The notes: generated by a model not told the origin, from the letters alone. DNA of 64,000 nt from Brachyhypopomus gauderio (GCF_052324685.1 NC_135213.1:41908200-41972199); one strand, 5' to 3'. Shown: positions 1-8,015, counted from the first letter of the stretch. Translations and numbers: made by a program.

Positions 1-36
1 TGTTAGTTCTTCCTCAGCCTCGCTTCTTCTTTCCTA
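1..36. repeat. Right end of a preceding unit
   Basis: These 36 bases match the sequence immediately left of every later tRNA-Met (for example 1977-2012), so the array extends beyond the left edge of the window. Confidence 0.95.
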
Positions 37-109
37 GCCTCGTTAGCGCAGTAGGTAGCGCGTCAGTCTCATAATCTGAAGGTCGTGAGTTCGACCCTCA
101 CACGGGGCA
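37..109 (+). tRNA. tRNA-Met-CAT: Elongator tRNA-Met (CAT), unit 1
   Basis: This 73-nt gene encodes the tRNA that inserts internal methionines. The acceptor stem pairs GCCTCGT (37-43) with ACGGGGC (102-108), and the discriminator is A109. The anticodon loop is CTCATAA with CAT at 70-72. The T stem GTGAG/CTCAC closes the loop TTCGACC. It is elongator-type: it has T54-T55 in the T loop, and the anticodon stem lacks the three G-C pairs typical of initiators. The A box is TAGCGCAGTAGG at 44-55 and the B box AGTTCGACCCT at 88-98, so transcription is by RNA polymerase III. No intron and no encoded CCA. An 8-nt trailer leads to T5 at 118-122. From memory it differs from the human gene by about one T-loop base. 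Confidence 0.98.
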
Positions 110-117
110 GCAGAAGC

Positions 118-122
118 TTTTT
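118..122 (+). terminator. Pol III terminator of tRNA-Met (representative)
   Basis: T5 starts 8 nt past the discriminator base. It recurs 82 nt after each tRNA-Met start except in units 10, 17 and 18, where the second T is A. The run sits in a short inverted repeat (CTTTT and AAAAG, 117-128), which may add little because Pol III stops on the T run itself. Confidence 0.93.
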
Positions 123-257
123 GAAAAGATTGACGAGCCCCCAAAAGATGCTCAAACGCTCTTTCCTTATTCACTCGCATGCTGAGCACACCCCCTACCT
201 GAAAATAGTATTGGCACATGACTCTTACAGGTCATCCCTAGTTGATTCAAGCTGTGC

Positions 258-262
258 TTTTT
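258..262 (+). terminator. Possible backup terminator for tRNA-Met
   Basis: T5 followed by C and T4, the first run of at least four T on + after 122. It would be the default stop for the three copies lacking the proximal T5. The role is inferred from the known T4-or-more rule for Pol III. Confidence 0.5.
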
Positions 263-460
263 CTTTTGTAAATTCGCGTGTACACAGCAAGTTGTGTTGC
301 ATCCAATTCAATTCTCTCCACTGACCGTTCAGTCAATACCTTGATGGCGTCTGTATTGACACCTCTACTGAGACATCAAGCTGCCTCTTTGGAGCATGTT
401 CGCTCCCAGATCAAACTGCAGTGTCGTGGTGCCAACACAGAATAATGGACCACGTCGGAC

Positions 461-512
461 ACTTTTCACTTTTGATTCTTTTTGATTCACTTTTGATGAC
501 ACGCTTTTGAAT
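461..512. repeat. Degenerate TTTTGAT microrepeat
   Basis: ACTTTTGATTC-like words recur about four times in 52 bp (cacttttgattc, tttttgattc, acttttgatgac, gcttttgaata). Stable in all units. The T runs could also stop Pol III read-through from tRNA-Met. Confidence 0.6.
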
Positions 513-588
513 ACCTGATCACCTGGAATTGGTACCAGCATGAAGTTAATAGTGAGTAGACTTATGGAGATTCATTTATTTGAATTTT

Positions 589-666
589 CTTCTCAAGCCA
601 TTTGCAACTCAGAAGCAATGACACTTGTGCACTCATCATTGAGCTTGAGGAAGTCCAAGGAATTGA
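589..666 (+). repeat. Degenerate direct repeat, left arm
   Basis: Begins cttctcaagccatttgc and ends tccaaggaattga. The same two blocks at almost the same spacing (78 versus 77 nt) occur at 842-918 on the other side of tRNA-Ser. The middle is diverged. Suggests an old duplication of about 253 bp around tRNA-Ser. Confidence 0.6.
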
Positions 667-692
667 TCTCTATGTTACTCTCGCTCCGCCGA

Positions 693-774
693 GCTGCGAT
701 GGCCGAGAGGTTAAGGCGTTGGACTTGAAATCCAATGGGGTTTCCCCGCGCAGGTTCGACTCCTGCTTGCAGCG
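693..774 (+). tRNA. tRNA-Ser-TGA: tRNA-Ser (TGA), unit 1
   Basis: This 82-nt class II tRNA reads UCA (and possibly UCG) serine codons. The acceptor stem is GCTGCGA (693-699) with TTGCAGC (767-773), including a G6-T67 wobble, and the discriminator is G774, the base expected for seryl-tRNA synthetase. The anticodon stem TTGGA/TCCAA holds the loop CTTGAAA, with TGA at 726-728. The long variable arm GGGG-TTT-CCCC is the serine identity element. The T arm is GCAGG/CCTGC. A box TGGCCGAGAGG is at 700-710 and a consensus B box GGTTCGACTCC at 753-763. Base 15 (707) is G here, expected to form the Levitt pair with C48. The first T4 is 57 nt downstream at 831-834, unusually far. Confidence 0.98.
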
Positions 775-830
775 TGAGTGTCTTGTTGGGCGTGTGGAAA
801 GAGAGAGTGTGCTCTCTTCCTGCTAGCCAG
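775..830 (+). ncRNA. Long tRNA-Ser 3' trailer with hairpin
   Basis: There is no T4 between the end of tRNA-Ser and 831, so the pre-tRNA should carry about 56 nt of trailer plus U residues. Within it, GGAA (796-799) plus GAGAG (801-805) can pair with CTCTC (812-816) plus TTCC (817-820), giving 9 bp, a bulged A800 and a 6-nt loop AGTGTG. It is present after every complete tRNA-Ser copy; a private change in unit 26 lies outside the hairpin. The trailer would be released by RNase Z; whether it persists as a small RNA cannot be seen here. Confidence 0.5.
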
Positions 831-834
831 TTTT
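831..834 (+). terminator. Pol III terminator of tRNA-Ser (representative)
   Basis: Minimal T4 followed by AAA, 57 nt past the mature 3' end. T4 is the weakest common vertebrate terminator, so some read-through is expected. Confidence 0.75.
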
Positions 835-841
835 AAATATG

Positions 842-918
842 CTTCTCATGCCATTTGCAACTTTGTGCTGACAAACTTTAGCAGTCCTAACTGATCCTGA
901 AATAGTCCCAGGAATTGA
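842..918 (+). repeat. Degenerate direct repeat, right arm
   Basis: Begins cttctcatgccatttgc (one mismatch to the left arm over the first 22 bases) and ends tcccaggaattga (one mismatch over the last 15). Confidence 0.6.
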
Positions 919-1168
919 GTTACAAATGGCTGCTTCGTCGTTACAATGTGTTGGCATGGAAATGCAGTGGGGTCTCTTGCAGCGTAGAGGATTAACTTGC
1001 CTCTCTAATGTGATTTGTGATGAGACCTTATGCCACCAGTGGGGAGAGCTCGCACTCACAGGTGCTTCATCCAAAGATCTTCATGCAACATAGCGATGTC
1101 TTGTTTCAGGTAAAAGAAAAAGTGCCACATTCTTTCATGGCCAGTCACTGGTTGCTCCGCCTTGCGCT

Positions 1169-1172
1169 AAAA
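1169..1172 (-). terminator. Pol III terminator of tRNA-Asp (representative)
   Basis: AAAA on +, that is T4 on the transcribed sense, 6 nt past the tRNA-Asp 3' end. T5 and T4 at 1121-1112 could act as backup. Confidence 0.85.
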
Positions 1173-1178
1173 GAGGGT

Positions 1179-1250
1179 CTCCCCGTCGGGGAATCGAACC
1201 CCGGTCTTCCGCGTGACAGGCGGAGATACTATCCACTATACTAACGAGGA
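1179..1250 (-). tRNA. tRNA-Asp-GTC: tRNA-Asp (GTC), unit 1
   Basis: This 72-nt gene reads GAU/GAC aspartate codons. On the minus strand the acceptor stem TCCTCGT (1250-1244) pairs with ACGGGGA (1186-1180), and the discriminator G is at 1179. The anticodon loop CTGTCAC places GTC at 1217-1215. The stem is TCCGC/GCGGA; as I recall the human gene has CCCGC/GCGGG, so the outer pair is a compensated C-G to T-A change. A box TAGTATAGTGG is at 1243-1233 and a perfect B box GGTTCGATTCC at 1200-1190. T4 lies 6 nt past the 3' end (1172-1169), with backup T5 and T4 runs at 1121-1112. It is convergent with tRNA-Ser. CACGTG abuts its 5' end. Confidence 0.98.
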
Positions 1251-1256
1251 CACGTG
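1251..1256. promoter_or_regulatory. CACGTG E-box touching the tRNA-Asp 5' end
   Basis: A canonical 6-bp E-box directly abuts base 1 of tRNA-Asp. Kept in units 1-13, 15-18, 21-24 and 29-31; CACATG in 14, 19, 20 and 25-28; CACCTG in 32. Function is not shown; it lies where Pol III would initiate, so it may be coincidental. Confidence 0.35.
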
Positions 1257-1272
1257 CTGTGTCTCGCAGTGA

Positions 1273-1291
1273 TGCTGAGTCAGGTGACGTG
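1273..1291. promoter_or_regulatory. NF-E2/AP-1-like and CRE-like motifs
   Basis: TGCTGAGTCA (1273-1282) matches the NF-E2/MARE half-plus-core motif and contains AP-1-type TGAGTCA. TGACGTG (1285-1291) resembles a CRE half site. Both sit 23-41 bp upstream of tRNA-Asp and are kept in all units. This is a motif match only. Confidence 0.3.
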
Positions 1292-1456
1292 CACTTGTCC
1301 CCTTGATTTTAAAGTACTCTGAATCATTGTGCCTGCAAGGAGGTGGTAAAAAGAACACATTGTGGTGATATTGACTCACTGTTGCCACTCCTCTTTTACC
1401 ATCGTCAGTTTGTGGACTTATGATAGGAAAAACTCAAAGAATCTTGGTGACCTACA

Positions 1457-1467
1457 GGTTTGATTCA
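1457..1467 (+). promoter_or_regulatory. B-box-like word outside the tRNA genes
   Basis: GGTTTGATTCA resembles the TFIIIC B box GGTTCGANTCC, with the core C changed to T and the last C to A. In type A units the first G is A. No A box or tRNA fold lies at a suitable distance upstream. Could be a weak extra TFIIIC site, a worn tRNA relic, or chance. Confidence 0.25.
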
Positions 1468-1747
1468 TCTGCCTTCCTAGTTAAGTCATGCAAACCATTT
1501 GCTGCAAAATTGGCTTTAGCTACATTGGCAATTCATTTTGTCTTTGTATTCCAGTGCATTGTACCGAACTGCAATATCCATCTTAGATCAACTGAGATTT
1601 TGCATTTCTCTCTTTCCCACATGCAAGTTCTAAATTTCTTGGCACACATTACTGCTTTGCATCTACTAAAAGCACTCCAGAGAAAGCTTCACTTCATACC
1701 TTCATGAGGTAGGTGTCGTTTGTACTTGTATTTTGGTGGTATTTTTG

Positions 1748-1757
1748 TTTTTTTTTT
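1748..1757. repeat. T10/T11 homopolymer
   Basis: Ten T in this unit and eleven in about half of the others (for example units 3-8). It explains nearly all 1976/1977 period differences. It is embedded in a T/G-rich stretch (about 1725-1775). Confidence 0.9.
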
Positions 1758-2012
1758 GTTTGTGTGCGTTGTTTGTCTACTCTTGGAACATCCTGTGATT
1801 GGTTAGGGTAGGATTAGAGTTTAATTACGTTGGCCTCAGATTCTGGTTAATTCCAGGCTTCTTGTGCTAACCTTGTTGTTTGTTAGCTGTTGTTGGCAGT
1901 AATTAGTTGCTGCAGGTGCACTTGCCGCCATGCTCCAAGGAGTGAATTGGGGGCGGATACATTTTTTCTCCAGCTTTGTTAGTTCTTCCTCAGCCTCGCT
2001 TCTTCTTTCCTA

Positions 2013-2085
2013 GCCTCGTTAGCGCAGTAGGTAGCGCGTCAGTCTCATAATCTGAAGGTCGTGAGTTCGACCCTCACACGGGGCA
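2013..2085 (+). tRNA. tRNA-Met-CAT: tRNA-Met (CAT), unit 2
   Basis: Same sequence as the 37-109 copy. Anticodon 2046-2048; T5 terminator 2094-2098. Confidence 0.98.
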
Positions 2086-2668
2086 GCAGAAGCTTTTTGA
2101 AAAGATTGACGAGCCCCCAAAAGATGCTCAAACGCTCTTTCCTTATTCACTCGCATGCTGAGCACACCCCCTACCTGAAAATAGTATTGGCACATGACTC
2201 TTACAGGTCATCCCTAGTTGATTCAAGCTGTGCTTTTTCTTTTGTAAATTCGCGTGTACACAGCAAGTTGTGTTGCATCCAATTCAATTCTCTCCACTGA
2301 CCGTTCAGTCAATACCTTGTTGGCGTCTGTATTGACACCTTTACTGAGACATCAAGCTGCCTCTTTGGAGCATGTTCGCTCCCAGATCAAACTGCAGTGT
2401 CGTGGTGCCAACACAGAATAATGGACCACGTCGGACACTTTTCACTTTTGATTCTTTTTGATTCACTTTTGATGACACGCTTTTGAATACCTGATCACTT
2501 GGAATTGGTACCAGCTTGAAGTTAATAGTGAGTAGACTTATGGAGATTCATTTATTTGAATTTTCTTCTCAAGCCATTTGCAACTCAGAAGCAATGACAC
2601 TTGTGCACTCATCATTGAGCTTGAGGAAGTCCAAGGAATTGATCTCTATGTTACTCTCGCTCCGCCGA

Positions 2669-2750
2669 GCTGCGATGGCCGAGAGGTTAAGGCGTTGGAC
2701 TTGAAATCCAATGGGGTTTCCCCGCGCAGGTTCGACTCCTGCTTGCAGCG
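2669..2750 (+). tRNA. tRNA-Ser-TGA: tRNA-Ser (TGA), unit 2
   Basis: Same sequence as the 693-774 copy (G15). Anticodon 2702-2704; first T4 2807-2810. Confidence 0.98.
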
Positions 2751-3154
2751 TGAGTGTCTTGTTGGGCGTGTGGAAAGAGAGAGTGTGCTCTCTTCCTGCT
2801 AGCCAGTTTTAAATATGCTTCTCATGCCATTTGCAACTTTGTGCTGCCAAACTTTAGCAGTCCTAACTGATCCTGAAATAGTCCCAGGAATTGAGTTACA
2901 AATGGCTGCTTCGTCGTTACAATGTGTTGGCATGGAAATGCAGTGGGGTCTCTTGCAGCGTAGAGGATTAACTTGCCTCTCTAATGTGATTTGTGATGAG
3001 ACCTTATGCCACCAGTGGGGAGAGCTTGCACTCACAGGTGCTTCATCCAAAGATCTTCATGCAACATAGCGATGTCTTGTTTCAGGTAAAAGAAAAAGTG
3101 CCACATTCTTTCATGGCCGGTCACTGGTTGCTCCGCCTTGCGCTAAAAGAGGGT

Positions 3155-3226
3155 CTCCCTGTCGGGGAATCGAACCCCGGTCTTCCGCGTGACAGGCGGA
3201 GATACTATCCACTATACTAACGAGGA
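3155..3226 (-). tRNA. tRNA-Asp-GTC: tRNA-Asp (GTC), unit 2, acceptor-stem variant
   Basis: The only copy with T at 3160 on the + strand, which makes tRNA base 68 an A and gives a C5-A68 mismatch in the middle of the acceptor stem. The rest matches the unit-1 gene. Anticodon 3193-3191; T4 3148-3145. Aminoacylation or 3' processing may be weakened. Confidence 0.95.
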
Positions 3227-3988
3227 CACGTGCTGTGTCTCGCAGTGATGCTGAGTCAGGTGACGTGCACTTGTCCCCTTGATTTTAAAGTACTCTGAAT
3301 CATTGTGCCTGCAAGGAGGTGGTAAAAAGAACACATTGTGGTGATATTGACTCACTGTTGCCACTCCTCTTTTACCATCATCAGTTTGTGGACTTATGAT
3401 AGGAAAAACTCAAAGAATCTTGGTGACCTACAGGTTTGATTCATCTGCCTTCCTAGTTAAGTCATGCGAACCATTTGCTGCAAAATTGGCTTTAGCTACA
3501 TTGGCAATTCATTTTGTCTTCGTATTCCAGTGCATTGTACCGAACTGCAATATCCATCTGAGATCAACTGAGATTTTGCATTTCTCTCTTTCCCACATGC
3601 AAGTTCTGAATTTCTTGGCACACATTACTGCTTTGCATCTACTAAAAGCACTCCAGAGAAAGCTTCACTTCATACCTTCATGAGGTAGCTGTCGTTTGTA
3701 CTTGTATTTTGGTGGTATTTTTGTTTTTTTTTTGTTTGTGTGCGTTGTTTGTCTACTCTTGGAACATCCTGTGATTGGTTAGGGTAGGATTAGAGTTTAA
3801 TTACGTTGGCCTCAGATTCTGGTTAATTCCAGGCTTCTTGTGCTAACCTTGTTGTTTGTTAGCTGTTGTTGGCAGTAATTAGTTGCTGCAGGTGCACTTG
3901 CCGCCATGCTCCAAGGAGTGAATTGGGGGCGGATACATTTTTTCTCCAGCTTTGTTAGTTCTTCCTCAGCCTCGCTTTTTCTTTCCTA

Positions 3989-4061
3989 GCCTCGTTAGCG
4001 CAGTAGGTAGCGCGTCAGTCTCATAATCTGAAGGTCGTGAGTTCGACCCTCACACGGGGCA
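3989..4061 (+). tRNA. tRNA-Met-CAT: tRNA-Met (CAT), unit 3
   Basis: Same sequence as the 37-109 copy. Anticodon 4022-4024; T5 4070-4074. Confidence 0.98.
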
Positions 4062-4644
4062 GCAGAAGCTTTTTGAAAAGATTGACGAGCCCCCAAAAGA
4101 TGCTCAAACGCTCTTTCCTTATTCACTCGCATGCTGAGCACACCCCCTACCTGAAAATAGTATTGGCACATGACTCTTACAGGTCATCCCTAGTTGATTC
4201 AAGCTGTGCTTTTTCTTTTGTAAATTCGCGTGTACACAGCAAGTTGTGTTGCATCCAATTCAATTCTCTCCACTGACCGTTCAGTCAATACCTTGATGGC
4301 GTCTGTATTGACACCTCTACTGAGACATCAAGCTGCCTCTTTGGAGCATGTTCGCTCCCAGATCAAACTGCAGTGTCGTGGTGCCAACACAGAATAATGG
4401 ACCACGTCGGACACTTTTCACTTTTGATTCTTTTTGATTCACTTTTGATGACACGCTTTTGAATACCTGATCACCTGGAATTGGTACCAGCTTGAAGTTA
4501 ATAGTGAGTAGACTTATGGAGATTCATTTATTTGAATTTTCTTCTCAAGCCATTTGCAACTCAGAAGCAATGACACTTGTGCACTCATCATTGAGCTTGA
4601 GGAAGTCCAAGGAATTGATCTCTATGTTACTCTCGCTCCGCCGA

Positions 4645-4726
4645 GCTGCGATGGCCGAGAGGTTAAGGCGTTGGACTTGAAATCCAATGGGGTTTCCCCG
4701 CGCAGGTTCGACTCCTGCTTGCAGCG
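4645..4726 (+). tRNA. tRNA-Ser-TGA: tRNA-Ser (TGA), unit 3
   Basis: G15 form. Anticodon 4678-4680; first T4 4783-4786. Confidence 0.98.
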
Positions 4727-5130
4727 TGAGTGTCTTGTTGGGCGTGTGGAAAGAGAGAGTGTGCTCTCTTCCTGCTAGCCAGTTTTAAATATGCTTCTCA
4801 TGCCATTTGCAACTTTGTGCTGCCAAACTTTAGCAGTCCTAACTGATCCTGAAATAGTCCCAGGAATTGAGTTACAAATGGCTGCTTCGTCGTTACAATG
4901 TGTTGGCATGGAAATGCAGTGGGGTCTCTTGCAGCTTAGAGGATTAACTTGCCTCTCTAATGTGATTTGTGATGAGACCTTATGCCACCAGTGGGGAGAG
5001 CTTGCACTCACAGGTGCTTCATCCAAAGATCTTCATGCAACATAGTGATGTCTTGTTTCAGGTAAAAGAAAAAGTGCCACATTCTTTCATGGCCGGTCAC
5101 TGGTTGCTCCGCCTTGCGCTAAAAGAGGGT

Positions 5131-5202
5131 CTCCCCGTCGGGGAATCGAACCCCGGTCTTCCGCGTGACAGGCGGAGATACTATCCACTATACTAACGAG
5201 GA
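5131..5202 (-). tRNA. tRNA-Asp-GTC: tRNA-Asp (GTC), unit 3
   Basis: Same as the 1179-1250 copy. Anticodon 5169-5167; T4 5124-5121. Confidence 0.98.
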
Positions 5203-5965
5203 CACGTGCTGTGTCTCGCAGTGATGCTGAGTCAGGTGACGTGCACTTGTCCCCTTGATTTTAAAGTACTCTGAATCATTGTGCCTGCAAGGAGGTGGTA
5301 AAAAGAACACATTGTGGTGATATTGACTCACTGTTGCCACTCCTCTTTTACCATCGTCAGTTTGTGGACTTATGATAGGAAAAACTCAAAGAATCTTGGT
5401 GACCTACAAGTTTGATTCATCTGCCTTCCTAGTTAAGTCATGCAAACCATTTGCTGCAAAATTGGCTTTAGCTACATTGGCAATTCATTTTGTCTTCGTA
5501 TTCCAGTGCATTGTACCGAACTGCAATATCCATCTTAGATCAACTGAGATTTTGCATTTCTCTCTTTCCCACATGCAAGTTCTGAATTTCTTGGCACACA
5601 TTACTGCTTTGCATCTACTAAAAGCACTCCAGAGAAAGCTTCACTTCATACCTTCATGAGGTAGGTGTCGTTTGTACTTGTATTTTGGTGGTATTTTTGT
5701 TTTTTTTTTTGTTTGTGTGCGTTGTTTGTCTACTCTTGGAACATCCTGTGATTGGTTAGGGTAGGATTAGAGTTTAATTACGTTGGCCTCAGATTCTGGT
5801 TAATTCCAGGCTTCTTGTGCTAACCTTGTTGTTTGTTAGCTGTTGTTGGCAGTAATTAGTTGCTGCAGGTGCACTTGCCGCCATGCTCCAAGGAGTGAAT
5901 TGGGGGCGGATACATTTTTTCTCCAGCTTTGTTAGTTCTTCCTCAGCCTCGCTTCTTCTTTCCTA

Positions 5966-6038
5966 GCCTCGTTAGCGCAGTAGGTAGCGCGTCAGTCTCA
6001 TAATCTGAAGGTCGTGAGTTCGACCCTCACACGGGGCA
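5966..6038 (+). tRNA. tRNA-Met-CAT: tRNA-Met (CAT), unit 4
   Basis: Consensus copy. Anticodon 5999-6001; T5 6047-6051. Confidence 0.98.
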
Positions 6039-6621
6039 GCAGAAGCTTTTTGAAAAGATTGACGAGCCCCCAAAAGATGCTCAAACGCTCTTTCCTTATT
6101 CACTCGCATGCTGAGCACACCCCCTACCTGAAAATAGTATTGGCACATGACTCTTACAGGTCATCCCTAGTTGATTCAAGCTGTGCTTTTTCTTTTGTAA
6201 ATTCGCGTGTACACAGCAAGTTGTGTTGCATCCAATTCAATTCTCTCCACTGACCGTTCAGTCAATACCTTGTTGGCGTCTGTATTGACACCTCTACTGA
6301 GACATCAAGCTGCCTCTTTGGAGCATGTTCGCTCCCAGATCAAACTGCAGTGTCGTGGTGCCAACACAGAATAATGGACCACGTCGGACACTTTTCACTT
6401 TTGATTCTTTTTGATTCACTTTTGATGACACGCTTTTGAATACCTGATCACTTGGAATTGGTACCAGCTTGAAGTTAATAGTGAGTAGACTTATGGAGAT
6501 TCATTTATTTGAATTTTCTTCTCAAGCCATTTGCAACTCAGAAGCAATGACACTTGTGCACTCATCATTGAGCTTGAGGAAGTCCAAGGAATTGATCTCT
6601 ATGTTACTCTCGCTCCGCCGA

Positions 6622-6703
6622 GCTGCGATGGCCGAGAGGTTAAGGCGTTGGACTTGAAATCCAATGGGGTTTCCCCGCGCAGGTTCGACTCCTGCTTGCA
6701 GCG
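6622..6703 (+). tRNA. tRNA-Ser-TGA: tRNA-Ser (TGA), unit 4
   Basis: G15 form. Anticodon 6655-6657; first T4 6760-6763. Confidence 0.98.
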
Positions 6704-7107
6704 TGAGTGTCTTGTTGGGCGTGTGGAAAGAGAGAGTGTGCTCTCTTCCTGCTAGCCAGTTTTAAATATGCTTCTCATGCCATTTGCAACTTTGTGCTGC
6801 CAAACTTTAGCAGTCCTAACTGATCCTGAAATAGTCCCAGGAATTGAGTTACAAATGGCTGCTTCGTCGTTACAATGTGTTGGCATGGAAATGCAGTGGG
6901 GTCTCTTGCAGAGTAGAGGATTAACTTGCCTCTCTAATGTGATTTGTGATGAGACCTTATGCCACCAGTGGGGAGAGCTTGCACTCACAGGTGCTTCATC
7001 CAAAGATCTTCATGCAACATAGCGATGTCTTGTTTCAGGTAAAAGAAAAAGTGCCACATTCTTTCATGGCCGGTCACTGGTTGCTCCGCCTTGAGCTAAA
7101 AGAGGGT

Positions 7108-7179
7108 CTCCCCGTCGGGGAATCGAACCCCGGTCTTCCGCGTGACAGGCGGAGATACTATCCACTATACTAACGAGGA
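7108..7179 (-). tRNA. tRNA-Asp-GTC: tRNA-Asp (GTC), unit 4
   Basis: Consensus copy. Anticodon 7146-7144; T4 7101-7098, followed downstream by a private base change (gAgctaaaa). Confidence 0.98.
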
Positions 7180-7942
7180 CACGTGCTGTGTCTCGCAGTG
7201 ATGCTGAGTCAGGTGACGTGCACTTGTCCCCTTGATTTTAAAGTACTCTGAATCATTGTGCCTGCAAGGAGGTGGTAAAAAGAACACATTGTGGTGATAT
7301 TGACTCACTGTTGCCACTCCTCTTTTACCATCATCAGTTTGTGGACTTATGATAGGAAAAACTCAAAGAATCTTGGTGACCTACAGGTTTGATTCATCTG
7401 CCTTCCTAGTTAAGTCATGCGAACCATTTGCTGCAAAATTGGCTTTAGCTACATTGGGAATTCATTTTGTCTTCGTATTCCAGTGCATTGTACCGAACTG
7501 CAATATCCATCTTAGATCAACTGAGATTTTGCATTTCTCTCTTTCCCACATGCAAGTTCTGAATTTCTTGGCACACATTACTGCTTTGCATCTACTAAAA
7601 GCACTCCAGAGAAAGCTTCACTTCATACCTTCATGAGGTAGGTGTCGTTTGTACTTGTATTTTGGTGGTATTTTTGTTTTTTTTTTTGTTTGTGTGCGTT
7701 GTTTGTCTACTCTTGGAACATCCTGTGATTGGTTAGGGTAGGATTAGAGTTTAATTACGTTGGCCTCAGATTCTGGTTAATTCCAGGCTTCTTGTGCTAA
7801 CCTTGTTGTTTGTTAGCTGTTGTTGGCAGTAATTAGTTGCTGCAGGTGCACTTGCCGCCATGCTCCAAGGAGTGAATTGGGGGCGGATACATTTTTTCTC
7901 CAGCTTTGTTAGTTCTTCCTCAGCCTCGCTTCTTCTTTCCTA

Positions 7943-8015
7943 GCCTCGTTAGCGCAGTAGGTAGCGCGTCAGTCTCATAATCTGAAGGTCGTGAGTTCGA
8001 CCCTCACACGGGGCA
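7943..8015 (+). tRNA. tRNA-Met-CAT: tRNA-Met (CAT), unit 5
   Basis: Consensus copy. Anticodon 7976-7978; T5 8024-8028. Confidence 0.98.

Larger units (their letters stand above)
110..692. other. Met-Ser spacer (representative, 583 bp)
   Basis: Holds the tRNA-Met terminators, the TTTTGAT-rich stretch (461-512), and one arm of a degenerate direct repeat (589-666). Short open frames here overlap the tRNAs, have no recognisable domain, and are not called as genes. Diagnostic sites 282, 339, 401 and 430 are in this spacer. Confidence 0.8.
775..1178. other. Ser-Asp convergent spacer (representative, 404 bp)
   Basis: Contains the tRNA-Ser trailer and T4, the right arm of the direct repeat, and the tRNA-Asp terminators. 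Overlapping short frames on both strands are not credible genes. Sites 984 and 1051 separate types A and B, and several mosaic breakpoints fall here. Confidence 0.8.
37..2012. repeat. Unit 1 (mixed type, private changes)
   Basis: 1976 bp, T10 tract. Reads C339, T430, G984, C1051, G1457, A1492, T1545, so it is not a clean A or B copy. Private bases include A540, A871, A1143 and A1632, none shared by most other units. Confidence 0.9.
1251..2012. other. Asp-Met spacer (representative, 762 bp)
   Basis: 5' flanks of two divergent tRNA genes (tRNA-Asp and the next tRNA-Met). Holds the E-box, the NF-E2/AP-1-like motif, a B-box-like word (1457-1467) and the T tract. A 95-codon open frame at 1420-1707 shows mostly amino-acid-changing variation among units and no domain, so it is not called. 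I see nothing else recognisable. Confidence 0.8.
2013..3988. repeat. Unit 2 (divergent)
   Basis: 1976 bp. Mixed type with G984-equivalent but T1051-equivalent and G1492-equivalent. It shares the T344-equivalent (ccttgTtgg) with unit 4. Its tRNA-Asp has an acceptor-stem change. Confidence 0.9.
3989..5965. repeat. Unit 3 (mosaic)
   Basis: 1977 bp, T11. B-like in the middle (T984, T1051 equivalents), then A-like at A1457 and A1492. A private catagTgatg change lies at about 5046. Confidence 0.85.
5966..7942. repeat. Unit 4 (divergent)
   Basis: 1977 bp. Carries a unique agtag version of the 983-984 site, the T344 variant shared with unit 2, and private changes at about 7093 and 7459. Confidence 0.85.

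Noticed and set aside
37-109. Initiator tRNA-Met
   Set aside because: The anticodon stem lacks the GGG/CCC pairs of initiators, and the T loop is TTCGACC instead of the initiator-type A54/A60 pattern.
85-324. 79-codon open frame beginning inside tRNA-Met
   Set aside because: It starts at a GTG within the tRNA T stem and spans terminator and spacer; no coding signal.
540-826. Open frames of 62 and 74 codons across tRNA-Ser
   Set aside because: They run through the tRNA gene in two frames; the tRNA explains the conservation.
815-1074. Overlapping 83- and 84-codon frames on opposite strands
   Set aside because: Mutually antisense, no family resemblance, variants are as frequent as in non-coding spacer.
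1420-1707. 95-codon ATG open frame repeated in every unit
   Set aside because: Most differences among copies change the amino acid (R/K, K/E, A/P, A/G, E/Q, P/T) with few silent ones, there is no recognisable domain, and persistence is explained by repeat homogenisation.
1748-1757. T10 tract as the reverse-strand tail of a retroposed element
   Set aside because: No LINE or SINE sequence or flanking duplication could be seen beside it.
1801-1812. Telomere-like GGTTAGGGTAGG
   Set aside because: A single TTAGGG word per unit, not a tandem run.
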